Assembly (NCBI GenBank): GCA_038117265.1
Contig: JAYOFO010000011.1
Coordinates: 1-49,675, forward strand
From: JAYPUG01 sp038117265
GTDB lineage: Bacteria; Pseudomonadota; Alphaproteobacteria; UBA6615
Direction: 5' to 3'
Length of the DNA stretch: 49,675 bases
The translations under genes and the position numbers were made by a program. A model generated the notes under the pieces. That model searched no databases and was not told the origin of the DNA. It worked only from the letters and a program-made list of their open reading frames with translations. How positions within the stretch are numbered: the first letter of the stretch is position 1; the number at the start of each line of letters is the position of its first letter. This document shows positions 7,240 to 14,256 of this stretch, one piece after another.

Positions 7240-8180
7240 GAAAACAGGACCGAGGAGAGCTTGCGCCGTCCCGCGACCGTGATCGGGTCCGTCGGGCCGA
7301 GCGCCTCGAAGATCTTCAGCAGTTCGGTGCGTGCGGCATCGTCGTTCCAGTCGCGCTTGCGGCGGATGATCTCGATCAGCGCGTCGATCGCGCCCTCGGG
7401 GTCGCCCGTCGCGAACAGCGCGACGGCCAGGTCGAATCGCGCCTTGTGGTCGGCCGGGTCGGAGTCGAGCCGGGCGCCCAGCGAGTCCAGCTCGCCCGCC
7501 GCCGCCGCGCCGGCCTCGGCGAGTTCGAGCGCCGAGATGACGGATTTCACCTCGTCGCTGGCGCGGGCCTCCTCGTCGGCCTGGTCGATCAGCGCGCGCG
7601 CCTTGTCGTTCTGGCCGGCCTTCATATAGGCGCGCGCCATTCCCGCCAGCGCCTTCGTGTTCGACGGCTCCTGGTTCAGGACCTGGGCGTACATGGCGCC
7701 GGCGTTCGCAATGTCGCCCTCGGCGAGCGCCGCATCGGCGGCCTCGAGCGCGGTGTCGATCGGCGACGGGCCGGCCGCGGCGTTGCCGCCATGCACCTTG
7801 ATCAGCTGGTCGACCCAGGCCTTGATCTGGCTCTCGGGCAACGCGCCCTGGAATCCGTCGATCGGCTGGCCGTCGCGGAAGGCATACACGGTCGGGATCG
7901 ACTGGATGCGCAGCTGAGCCGACAGGTCGGGGCTCTTGTCCACGTCGACCTTGACCAGGCGGACCGCGCCGCCGGACTCGCGCACGATCTTCTCCAGGAT
8001 CGGGCCAAGGGTCTTGCAGGGGCCGCACCACTCGGCCCAGAAGTCGACGATCACCGGCAGCTCGCGCGAGGCTTGGATCACGTCGCGCACGAACTTGTTC
8101 TGGTCGGAATCGATGACGACGTCGCCGCCGGGCGCTGTGGCGCCGGCCGGGGCGGCGGGATCGTTGAGAATGGGGTCCAT
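7236..8180 (-). CDS. Thioredoxin-TPR co-chaperone, YbbN/CnoX-like
   Basis: A 314-residue fusion of an N-terminal thioredoxin domain (about residues 22-125) and C-terminal tetratricopeptide-like helices. The redox site is WCGPC at 51-55, so unlike E. coli YbbN, which has SQHC, this protein keeps the classic dithiol motif. The C-terminal part has helical repeats around ALAEGDIANAGAMYAQVL and LAGMARAYMKAGQNDKARAL and ends with the YbbN-type RRKRDWNDDAARTELLKIFE block. It probably acts as a cytoplasmic holdase and redox co-chaperone. The start MDPILNDPAAP (ATG 8180) is preferred over an upstream extension to 8261. It leads the operon with the LON, Trm112 and DUF971 genes. Confidence 0.9.
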   Translation of the reverse strand: MDPILNDPAAPAGATAPGGDVVIDSDQNKFVRDVIQASRELPVIVDFWAEWCGPCKTLGPILEKIVRESGGAVRLVKVDVDKSPDLSAQLRIQSIPTVYAFRDGQPIDGFQGALPESQIKAWVDQLIKVHGGNAAAGPSPIDTALEAADAALAEGDIANAGAMYAQVLNQEPSNTKALAGMARAYMKAGQNDKARALIDQADEEARASDEVKSVISALELAEAGAAAAGELDSLGARLDSDPADHKARFDLAVALFATGDPEGAIDALIEIIRRKRDWNDDAARTELLKIFEALGPTDPITVAGRRKLSSVLFS

Positions 8181-8280
8181 GGCGGGCACTCGTTTCAGGT
8201 TTTCTTGTGTTCGGGGCAGAACATGGAGCCTCGCCGGCCCGCTATCAAGCCCCGCGTGCATGCGCCGCGCGTGCCCGCCG

Positions 8281-8784
8281 TCATGGCAGGTCGATCACCA
8301 GGGGCGGGTGGCCGCACGCCTCCAGGAAGCGCAGCAGGTCGTCGCGCGCGATCGCCGCGGTGGCCTCGTTCTGGAGCGGGTGCGCATTGATCGTGTCGTG
8401 GTCGAGCACGCCGCGCGCCAGCACCTTGGTGACGCGGCCGTCGGGATCGTTCATCACGGCGAAGGGCGTGACCGAGCCGGGCCGCACGCCGAGCGATTTC
8501 TGCAGCAGCTCGGCGCTGCCGAAGCTGAGGTTCCCGCTCGCGCCGAGCACATGGCGCAGCGCCTTCAGGTCGACCGCCGCGTCCTCGGGCGCCGTGACCA
8601 GCCAGCGGTTGCGCTTCTTGTCGCGCAGAAACAGGTTCTTGATGTGGCCCCCGGGCAGGGTTCCGCGCAGCGCCCGGGACTCTTCCAACGTGTGCAGCGG
8701 CGGGTGGCGGTGCACGGTCACCGCGATGTCGAGCGCGTCCAGGCGCGCGTGCAGCGGGGTCTCGATGTCGGGACCGTCGGTCAT
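8281..8784 (-). CDS. YbaK/ProX-type aminoacyl-tRNA deacylase
   Basis: A 167-residue protein of the YbaK/aminoacyl-tRNA editing family, of the stand-alone ProX/PrdX type, which hydrolyses mischarged Ala-tRNA(Pro). Support comes from LHTLEESRALRGTLPGGH, the conserved lysine segment HIKNLFLRDKK, LRHVLGASGNLSFGSAELL and LGVRPGSVTPFAVMND, which are characteristic. The start is ATG 8784 (MTDGPDIETPLHARL); the frame is open upstream to 8859 but that part is Arg-rich and family-unlike. It lies 100 bases upstream of the thioredoxin gene on the same strand and is divergent from tRNA-Gly. Confidence 0.87.
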   Translation of the reverse strand: MTDGPDIETPLHARLDALDIAVTVHRHPPLHTLEESRALRGTLPGGHIKNLFLRDKKRNRWLVTAPEDAAVDLKALRHVLGASGNLSFGSAELLQKSLGVRPGSVTPFAVMNDPDGRVTKVLARGVLDHDTINAHPLQNEATAAIARDDLLRFLEACGHPPLVIDLP

Positions 8785-8859
8785 GGCGGGGGATATAGCG
8801 GGAATCGACGTCGCGCGACAACGCGTGCGCGGAAACGCGCGAAAGCGTATCTTCGGCAC

Positions 8860-8889
8860 TTGAAATCGTTGCCGGGTTGCGCTTATGTC
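8860..8889 (+). promoter_or_regulatory. Candidate sigma-70 promoter of tRNA-Gly
   Basis: TTGAAA (8860-8865) and TATGTC (8884-8889) are spaced by 18 bases and end 12 bases before the mature tRNA. The -35 box is good and the -10 box is weak (three of six consensus bases). Position is the main argument. Confidence 0.4.
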
Positions 8890-8901
8890 CGGCTTCGCGA
8901 T

Positions 8902-8976
8902 GCGGGAATAGCTCAGTGGTAGAGCATCACGTTGCCAACGTGAGGGTCGCGAGTTCGAATCTCGTTTCCCGCTCCA
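8902..8976 (+). tRNA. tRNA-Gly (anticodon GCC)
   Basis: The sequence folds into a full cloverleaf: a 7-bp acceptor stem GCGGGAA/TTCCCGC, a D-arm with AGCTCAGTGGTAGAGC, a 5-bp anticodon stem TCACG/CGTGA around the loop TTGCCAA (anticodon GCC), and a T-arm containing GTTCGAATC. The discriminator is T and CCA is encoded in the DNA. It would read GGC and GGT, the major glycine codons in this G+C-rich genome. Confidence 0.97.
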
Positions 8977-8982
8977 AATTCT

Positions 8983-9026
8983 CTAGAGGCCTCAATGGGT
9001 TATTCAAAACCTGCTGAGGCCTCTAG
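8983..9026 (+). repeat. 12-bp perfect inverted repeat just after tRNA-Gly (terminator-like hairpin)
   Basis: CTAGAGGCCTCA (8983-8994) and TGAGGCCTCTAG (9015-9026) are perfect inverted repeats with a 20-base loop that can itself pair GGTT with AACC. The repeat begins 6 bases after the tRNA CCA end. It may end the tRNA transcript, though the T-tract that follows is weak. It could instead be an end of, or a target for, a mobile element, because an IS scar follows. Confidence 0.6.
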
Positions 9027-9080
9027 TCATTTAAGGGCTCCCGCGGACGTACCACGGACGTTTGCTGGGCGAAATCGTTG

Positions 9081-9204
9081 CCCGCAGGTGGTTGATGATC
9101 TGTTCGACCGAAAAACGTTTCCTCGGCATCTCTGCTCCCTTCAAGATGGATCCAGATGCCAATTCTCTAACTCAGCAAATGGAACCGGTTAAGGGGGCAG
9201 GTCA
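9081..9204 (-). mobile_element. Left-end remnant of an IS3-family insertion sequence
   Basis: On the minus strand the fragment starts at 9204 with TGACCTGCCCCC, which resembles the terminal repeats of IS407/IS51-type IS3 elements. A short leader with AAGGGAGCAGAG then leads to an ATG at 9129-9127 encoding MPRKRFSVEQIINHLR, the typical N-terminus of an IS3-type OrfA transposase subunit. After about 16 codons (near 9082) the match ends; the frame continues with unrelated codons to a TAA at 9031. Only about 120 bases of one end survive, so the element is inactive. The subgroup name is from memory. No second end was found in the window. Confidence 0.75.
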
Positions 9205-9519
9205 CTCCAGCGACGGCGCGCTGTCGACGATGTACTCGGCGCTGTACATGAAGCTGGCGCACACGCCGGCGTCGCAGCCATAGAACTTCACCTGGAAGTC
9301 CGTGCCTCGGGCGCTCGCGGAAATCTCCGGATCGTCGTACGGGCCGGCGTTGAGGGTCGCGCGGATGTCTGCGTTGCGCAGCGCGGCCAGCACCTCCTCG
9401 CCGGTGACGCCGTCGCTACCGGCCCGGGCGGATGTTGCGCCGAGCAGCACCGTTCCGGCCACGAACGCTCCCAGTGCGAGCGCTTGAACCCCAAGCCCGT
9501 TCGTGGTTTCCCCGATCAT
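9202..9519 (-). CDS. YbjN-domain protein, 3'-truncated by the IS remnant
   Basis: A 105-residue reading frame from ATG 9519, preceded by GGGGAGGA. Residues 1-33 form a signal peptide (hydrophobic core VQALALGAFVAGTVLLG, then TSARA), so the product would be exported. The mature part has the start of a YbjN-type sensory domain: EEVLAALRNADIRATL followed by TDFQVKFYGCDAGVCASFMYS. Members normally continue with a segment containing WNRxxRFGxAY, which is missing here. The protein instead ends at SAPSLE with a TGA that is itself the first three bases of the IS end (9204-9202). The gene is therefore clipped. Whether the short product folds is unknown; function is unknown for the family in general. 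Confidence 0.72.
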   Translation of the reverse strand: MIGETTNGLGVQALALGAFVAGTVLLGATSARAGSDGVTGEEVLAALRNADIRATLNAGPYDDPEISASARGTDFQVKFYGCDAGVCASFMYSAEYIVDSAPSLE

Positions 9520-9675
9520 CGTTGCGTCCTCCCCTTGCCGGCTTTCATCGCACGCGTTTGCGGCCGAATTTTGCCACAGGAACGGAGGAAATCGGAAATC
9601 GCGCCGACCCGTCGGCGACGGGTTGGCGTGCCGGCCCGCCGGACCTAAGCTTCGCCGGAAACAGGGGGAACGGAC

Positions 9676-10446
9676 ATGCACGAACAAACGCTCGAGGTGC
9701 CGACCGCGGACGGGACCATGGAGACTTTCCTGGTTCATCCGGAAGCCCCTGGCGCCTATCCGCCGGTGGTGATCTACATGGACATCTGGGGCGTGCGCGA
9801 GCAGCTGCGCGATGTTGCGCGCCGGATCGCGTGCGTCGGCTACGCGGTCGCGGTGCCGAACCTGTACTACCGCCAGGGCGGCGTGCATTTCGACTATCGC
9901 AACCCCGACGGCACGACCGCCTCGCTGAAGGACTTGCCCGAGGCCGAGCAGAAGAAGCTGCAGGACTACTGGACCCACCTGACCGACCCGATGGCGATCG
10001 CCGACACCGGCGCCCTGCTCGACTGTCTCGACGGGCTCGATGCGGTGAAGTCCGGCCCGGCGGGCTCGATCGGCTACTGCATGGGCGGCCGGCACGTGCT
10101 GCGGGTGGCGGGCGCCTTCCCCGACCGGTTCCGCGCGACGGCCAGCCTGCACCCGACGCGGCTGGTCACCGATGCGCCCGACGCGCCCTATCGCGATGCG
10201 CCGAAGGTGCGCGGCTCCTATTACAGCGGGTTCGGCGCGCTCGACCACTACACCCCGCCCGAGGTGATCGCCGCCGTCGAGGCCGCGTTCGCGGGCCAGC
10301 CGGCGAACTACCGCCAGCTGGTGCACGCCGACGCCCACCATGGCTATGCGATCCCCGACCGCGACGTCTACGACAAGCAGGCCGCCAACCGGGACTGGGA
10401 GATCGTCTTCGCGATGTACGACCGGGAATTGCGGGGCCGCGGCTGA
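9676..10446 (+). CDS. Dienelactone hydrolase family protein
   Basis: An alpha/beta-hydrolase of 256 residues of the dienelactone hydrolase family. The nucleophile is Cys135 in the elbow SIGYCMGGRH, as in true DLH enzymes. The acid is probably Asp190 (FGALDHYTPP) and the base His221 or His222 (DAHHGYAIPDRDVYD). The N-terminal VVIYMDIWGVREQLRDVARR matches the family lid and strand pattern. No signal peptide is present. The natural substrate could be a lactone or ester from aromatic breakdown; the genes nearby do not define it. The ATG has an AGGGGGAA ribosome-binding site. It is transcribed divergently from the truncated YbjN gene; 9520-9675 is the shared promoter region. Confidence 0.85.
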   Translation: MHEQTLEVPTADGTMETFLVHPEAPGAYPPVVIYMDIWGVREQLRDVARRIACVGYAVAVPNLYYRQGGVHFDYRNPDGTTASLKDLPEAEQKKLQDYWTHLTDPMAIADTGALLDCLDGLDAVKSGPAGSIGYCMGGRHVLRVAGAFPDRFRATASLHPTRLVTDAPDAPYRDAPKVRGSYYSGFGALDHYTPPEVIAAVEAAFAGQPANYRQLVHADAHHGYAIPDRDVYDKQAANRDWEIVFAMYDRELRGRG

Positions 10447-10464
10447 CGCCTAGCCCAGGCAGTC

Positions 10465-10959
10465 GTGGCGCCAGACCTCGCGCGTCACCAGATCCTTGGG
10501 CGTACCGGGCGGCCGCGTCTATTCCACCTGGAAGTGGATCTCGAACGCGGCGAGACCGGCCTGATTTTTCCTGACTTCCTGGAGATCGTGAGCTGGCATG
10601 AGGGGTTTCTCACGGAAGCGGAATGCCGAGATTTGGCGAGAGATGCGCTAATGACAGCGCTTGCTTGTCGCATCCAGGCGAATGACGAAATTCCGGATCC
10701 GTCACCGGTTCGCGGTGATGGCGATGGTTTCGTCATCGATATCGACCCTTTGGTCGCACTGAAACTGTCCCTTTATCGGGATTTTCGCGCCAGCGGGCTT
10801 TCGCGTCGCGAACTGGCGAAGCGAATGAACAAGAATGAAGTTTTGGTGCGCCGCATGCTGGACATCGATCATCCATCCAGCGTCGAACAGTTGAACCTGG
10901 CGATAGCCCTGGGTTTGGGTCGAAAATTCGTCGTGGATGTCAGAACGGAAGCGGCCTGA
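10465..10959 (+). CDS. HicB-type antitoxin with HTH domain, orphan and 5'-altered
   Basis: The part from about 10516 is HicB-like: LFHLEVDLERGETGLIFP is the degenerate RNase-H-like fold, ALACRIQANDEIPDP is the usual second block, and VALKLSLYRDFRASGLSRRE followed by LAKRMNKNEVLVRRMLD is the C-terminal DNA-binding HTH. HicB neutralises the mRNA-cleaving toxin HicA and represses the operon. Here no HicA frame is seen on either side, and the normal start is missing: the only start codon for the frame is a GTG at 10465 inside DNA that, on the other strand, looks like the tail of a different gene. The body is visibly more A/T rich than its neighbours, a sign of transfer. It may be a relic or a lone regulator. 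Confidence 0.65.
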   Translation: MAPDLARHQILGRTGRPRLFHLEVDLERGETGLIFPDFLEIVSWHEGFLTEAECRDLARDALMTALACRIQANDEIPDPSPVRGDGDGFVIDIDPLVALKLSLYRDFRASGLSRRELAKRMNKNEVLVRRMLDIDHPSSVEQLNLAIALGLGRKFVVDVRTEAA

Positions 10960-11027
10960 AGGCTGCATAGCCCGGTCCGTGAGGCGGGGAAAACAGGCGA
11001 CGCGGCGGCCGACTTTTCGCTCGCTGC

Positions 11028-11561
11028 CTAGCGGTTGACCATCCGGCTCTTCAGCACGTTCCCGAGGAAGTCGATCTTGCCGATCTGCACGCCCTCGGCG
11101 CGCAGCAGGTCGTACGCCGTGGTGCAGTGGAAATAGACCTGGGCGTGGGCGATCTCGAGGACGTATTCGATCGCCGGCATGGTGAACTCGCCGACCCGGT
11201 TGCGGATCGTCACGTCGCGCTCGGGGTCGCCGTCGAGCGCCGCGGGGGCGACCGCACCGAGGAACGCCAGCGTGTCGGCGATGCGTTGCCGCGCGTCGGT
11301 AAAATCGGCCGGCGGGTCCTCGGGCAGGGCCGGCGCCTCGACTTTCGCAAGCAGCGCGATCGCCATGCGGGCATGGACGCAGGCCTGCTGCACCTGGCGC
11401 GACAGCGGGAACATGTCGTCCGCAAACTTGCGGTTCATGAAGGCAGCTTCGTCGATGCCGTTCGCGGCGGCGTATTCCGTGCCGCGGCCGAGCACGAAGT
11501 CGAGGTTGGTGAGCATCTTTGTGTAGACCGGCACCGTGATCCGGTGCATCGAGATGGACAT
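11028..11561 (-). CDS. DUF1993 domain-containing protein
   Basis: A 177-residue DUF1993 protein from ATG 11561 (MSISMHRITVPVYTKML). Recognisable features are NRKFADDMFPLSRQVQQAC near residue 45 and the C-terminal YFHCTTAYDLLRAEGVQIGK with FLG soon after. The family is an all-helical DinB-like four-helix bundle of unknown function, without obvious catalytic residues beyond the conserved His in YFH. It is soluble with no signal peptide. It lies 34 bases downstream of the cupin gene on the same strand and is probably co-transcribed with it. Confidence 0.82.
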   Translation of the reverse strand: MSISMHRITVPVYTKMLTNLDFVLGRGTEYAAANGIDEAAFMNRKFADDMFPLSRQVQQACVHARMAIALLAKVEAPALPEDPPADFTDARQRIADTLAFLGAVAPAALDGDPERDVTIRNRVGEFTMPAIEYVLEIAHAQVYFHCTTAYDLLRAEGVQIGKIDFLGNVLKSRMVNR

Positions 11562-11595
11562 GGTCGTCTTCCTTGGTGCGGGGCCTGGGTGTGGG

Positions 11596-12528
11596 TCAGT
11601 CGAAGCTGAAGCCGATGGTGCGGCAGTGGAAGTAGAGCCCGCCATCCTGTACGACGAGCGACAGCATCATGTCGTCGCCCTCGTTGCGGTGCTCGTGCCG
11701 CTCGGCCGGCGGCGTGATCATCAGCGCATAGGGATGCCAGTCGTGGCGGTTGCCCTCGATCACGGAATACACGCCCTCGGCCTGGATGGGCAGGGTCAGC
11801 GCGACGGAGTTGTGCCGGTGCGGACGCTGCACCGAATGCGCGTCGAGCGAATTGACGGCCAGCTTGATCGTCGGGTGGATCGCCTGCTGGGCGTCGAGCT
11901 TCTCGCTGGTCAGGTGCAGGGCGCGGCCCGAGGCGTCCGGGTCGGCGGCCTGGGCGGCGCGTGCCAAGTCCATCTGACGTTGGATTTCCGCCATCGGATA
12001 GCGCGCGGCCTGGGTCGGCGCATCGGCCGGGCCGGGTGCGGCAAGGCCGTGGAAGGCGAGTTCGGGCTCGTTCGTCACCTGGAACAGAACCGCGCCGTCG
12101 GGCCCCGCCGTCAGGCGCGTCTCGCCGCCGCCGGGCAGCGCGAAGATGTCGGCAGGTGCGAAGTCGAATGCCTCATCCGCCTTTTCGACGCGGCCGGCGC
12201 CCGCGATCACGAAGTAGAACTCGCCTGAGGCTGCGAATTCGCCCGTCAGCGTCTCGCCCGGCCGGATCGCGGCATAGCGCGCCAGCATCAGCGGGGTCGT
12301 CGCCGGCGAGGGGATCGCGATCGCCTCGCCGATGTCCAGCGTGATCCAGCCGGTCGGCGCATCGGGCGCCATCGCCCGGTCGCGTTCGGCCAGGAACACG
12401 TGCTGCCGGATCGGCGCGCGCTTCAGCTTGAAGATGTTGGCGGGGCTGTAATAGCGCGCGCGCCGCGTGAAGGCGTCGCCGTCGTCGGCGGATTCAGCCG
12501 TGCGGGTGTCGGTGGTCAGTCCGTCCAT
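11596..12528 (-). CDS. Two-domain (bicupin) protein, dioxygenase-like
   Basis: A 310-residue protein with two cupin-like halves. The first has LARYAAIRPGETLTGEF and FYFVIAGAGRVEKADEAF; the second has the more metal-like set SVQRPHRHNSVALTLP and ITPPAERHEHRNEGDDMM, with several histidines that could bind iron. Overall it resembles gentisate 1,2-dioxygenase-type bicupins, but I cannot place it firmly in that family; a non-catalytic sugar- or ligand-binding role is also possible. The start is ATG 12528 (MDGLTTDTRT). It is the first gene of a leftward pair with DUF1993 and diverges from the flavin hydroxylase gene at 12675. Confidence 0.7.
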   Translation of the reverse strand: MDGLTTDTRTAESADDGDAFTRRARYYSPANIFKLKRAPIRQHVFLAERDRAMAPDAPTGWITLDIGEAIAIPSPATTPLMLARYAAIRPGETLTGEFAASGEFYFVIAGAGRVEKADEAFDFAPADIFALPGGGETRLTAGPDGAVLFQVTNEPELAFHGLAAPGPADAPTQAARYPMAEIQRQMDLARAAQAADPDASGRALHLTSEKLDAQQAIHPTIKLAVNSLDAHSVQRPHRHNSVALTLPIQAEGVYSVIEGNRHDWHPYALMITPPAERHEHRNEGDDMMLSLVVQDGGLYFHCRTIGFSFD

Positions 12529-12674
12529 GAAGGTTCTCCCTGCCTGTCCGGGCACGAAGTCTAGATCAACCGGCCCGGCGCACCAATCGGTACGCGCGCG
12601 CCGGCACGGCGCGGCTTGACCGCGCTCCCGGCAGGGCCTTCACTGGGCCCCGGACAGGGAGGGGGAAACCGCCG

Positions 12675-13862
12675 ATGCCGGAAGATGCTGGCGTGCCGCC
12701 GGGACGGGAGCTCATAGCCCGCGCTGCAGCGCTCGTGCCGACGCTCGCGGAACGGGCGGCGGAGACCGAGCGCCTTCGCCGCCTGCCTGATGCGAACATC
12801 GCCGACCTCAAGGCCGCGGCCCTGCACCGGATCTGCCAGCCGGCCCGCTTCGGCGGCGCCGAGACCCCGCTCGACGAGGCCTGCGACATCGTCGCGACCC
12901 TGGCGCGCGGCTGTGCGTCCACCGGCTGGGTCGCCGGCGTCTATACCGACCACCAGATCCTGATCGGCATGTTCGATCCGCGCGCGGCCGACGACATTTG
13001 GGGCGAGAATCCCGACCATCTGGTCTCGGCCGGCTTCACGCCCGGCGGCGAGGCGGTCCGCGAGGGGGGCGGCTGGCGCATCTCGGGCAGCTGGAGCTGG
13101 TCGAGCGGCTGCGACCATGCCGACTGGCTGATCCTGATGGCGCTCCTGCCGACCGGCCCGGATGCGGCGGTCGAGCCCAATTTCTGCCTGGTGCCGCGCA
13201 CCGAGGTGGAGATCGTCGACGACTGGACGGTGATGGGGCTCGCGGGGACCGGCAGCAAGACATTCCGCGTCGCCGGCGCGCATGTGCCCGACCACCGGAC
13301 CCTGCCCTCGCGCCTGGCCGCGGCGGGCGGCAAGGGGCGCGGCCAGGGGGCCGACACCCCGGCGCTCTATATGCTGCCGCACCCGCCGGCCGTGCCGTTC
13401 CTGCTGGTGGCGCCCTCGCTCGGCATCGCCGAGAGCCTGCTCGACGCGGTGGTCGGGACGATGGGCGCGTCGCGCACCTCGCGCGGCATGCGCGCGGCAG
13501 AGTTCCAGTCCCTGCAGCTGCACGTGGCCGAGGCAGCCGCCCAGATCGAGGGCGCCCGGCTGCTGCTGCTGCGCGACACCGGCGACGCCATGGCGGCGAT
13601 GCGCGCGGGGCGCGAGCTGGACATGCTCGAGCGCGCACGCAATCGCCGCGACCATGCCTGGGTCGCGCGTCAGTGCCGCGAGGCCGTCACGCGCCTGTTC
13701 GGCACCATGGGCGGGCAGGGAATCTTCCTCGACAGTTCGCTGCAGCGGAAGTTCCGCGACATGCATGCGCTGTCGGCCCACATCGCCGTAAACTGGGACA
13801 TGGCCGGCACCACCTATGGCCGGGTGGCGCTCGGTCTCGATCCCCAGACCCCGCAGGTTTGA
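12675..13862 (+). CDS. Acyl-CoA-dehydrogenase-fold flavin monooxygenase (HsaA/HpaB/DszC-like)
   Basis: A 395-residue protein with the acyl-CoA dehydrogenase fold, of the group used as oxygenase components of two-component FMNH2- or FADH2-dependent hydroxylases. Support comes from the N-terminal helical part (RICQPARFGGAETPLDEACD), the central beta domain (WRISGSWSWSSGCDHADWLI, then VMGLAGTGSKTF) and the C-terminal helices ending in MHALSAHIAVNWDMAG. Such enzymes hydroxylate phenols, steroid rings or thiophenes and need a separate flavin reductase, which I do not see nearby. The substrate is unknown. The ribosome-binding site AGGGAGG precedes the ATG. A DoxX-family gene follows 22 bases later. 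Confidence 0.78.
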   Translation: MPEDAGVPPGRELIARAAALVPTLAERAAETERLRRLPDANIADLKAAALHRICQPARFGGAETPLDEACDIVATLARGCASTGWVAGVYTDHQILIGMFDPRAADDIWGENPDHLVSAGFTPGGEAVREGGGWRISGSWSWSSGCDHADWLILMALLPTGPDAAVEPNFCLVPRTEVEIVDDWTVMGLAGTGSKTFRVAGAHVPDHRTLPSRLAAAGGKGRGQGADTPALYMLPHPPAVPFLLVAPSLGIAESLLDAVVGTMGASRTSRGMRAAEFQSLQLHVAEAAAQIEGARLLLLRDTGDAMAAMRAGRELDMLERARNRRDHAWVARQCREAVTRLFGTMGGQGIFLDSSLQRKFRDMHALSAHIAVNWDMAGTTYGRVALGLDPQTPQV

Positions 13863-13884
13863 TCACTCCGCAGGTACGATTTCC

Positions 13885-14256
13885 ATGTTCTACGAAGACA
13901 AGACGACGCTTCACGCCGTCGCCCAGCTGATGGTCGTGTCCCTGTTCCTGGGCACGCTAGCGATCAACGCGACCACCAAGGTGCGCCAGCACGCCGACCG
14001 GATGGCGGCGATGGGCGTGCCGATGCCCTATGCCACGCTGTGGATCGGGTTTGCCATGCAGGCGGTCGGCGGGACGCTGGTCGCGCTCGACTGGCACACC
14101 GATATCGGCGCCGCCATCCTGATCGTCTTCACGGTGCTGGCGAGCGCGATCTTCCACCGCTTCTGGACGATGGACGATCCGCTGCGCCGTCACATGCACC
14201 TGTCGTTCGTGTTCTCCAACATCGCCATCGTCGGCGCGTTGCTGCTGCTGCTCTAG
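13885..14256 (+). CDS. DoxX family membrane protein
   Basis: A 123-residue inner-membrane protein of the DoxX/DoxD superfamily, with four hydrophobic segments near residues 11-28, 44-62, 68-84 and 103-122. The patterns VRQHADRMAAMGVPMP and AIFHRFWTMDD are usual in small bacterial DoxX proteins. Members have been linked to quinone or oxidative-stress chemistry, but function is not settled. The start is ATG 13885; an extension to 13816 would overlap the upstream gene. It shares a palindromic CTAG with the convergent binding-protein gene, both stop codons (TAG) being read from the same four bases. Confidence 0.75.
   Translation: MFYEDKTTLHAVAQLMVVSLFLGTLAINATTKVRQHADRMAAMGVPMPYATLWIGFAMQAVGGTLVALDWHTDIGAAILIVFTVLASAIFHRFWTMDDPLRRHMHLSFVFSNIAIVGALLLLL

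Noticed and set aside
9676..10959. A complete HicAB toxin-antitoxin module
   Set aside because: No HicA-like frame of about 60 residues was found upstream or downstream of the HicB gene on either strand.
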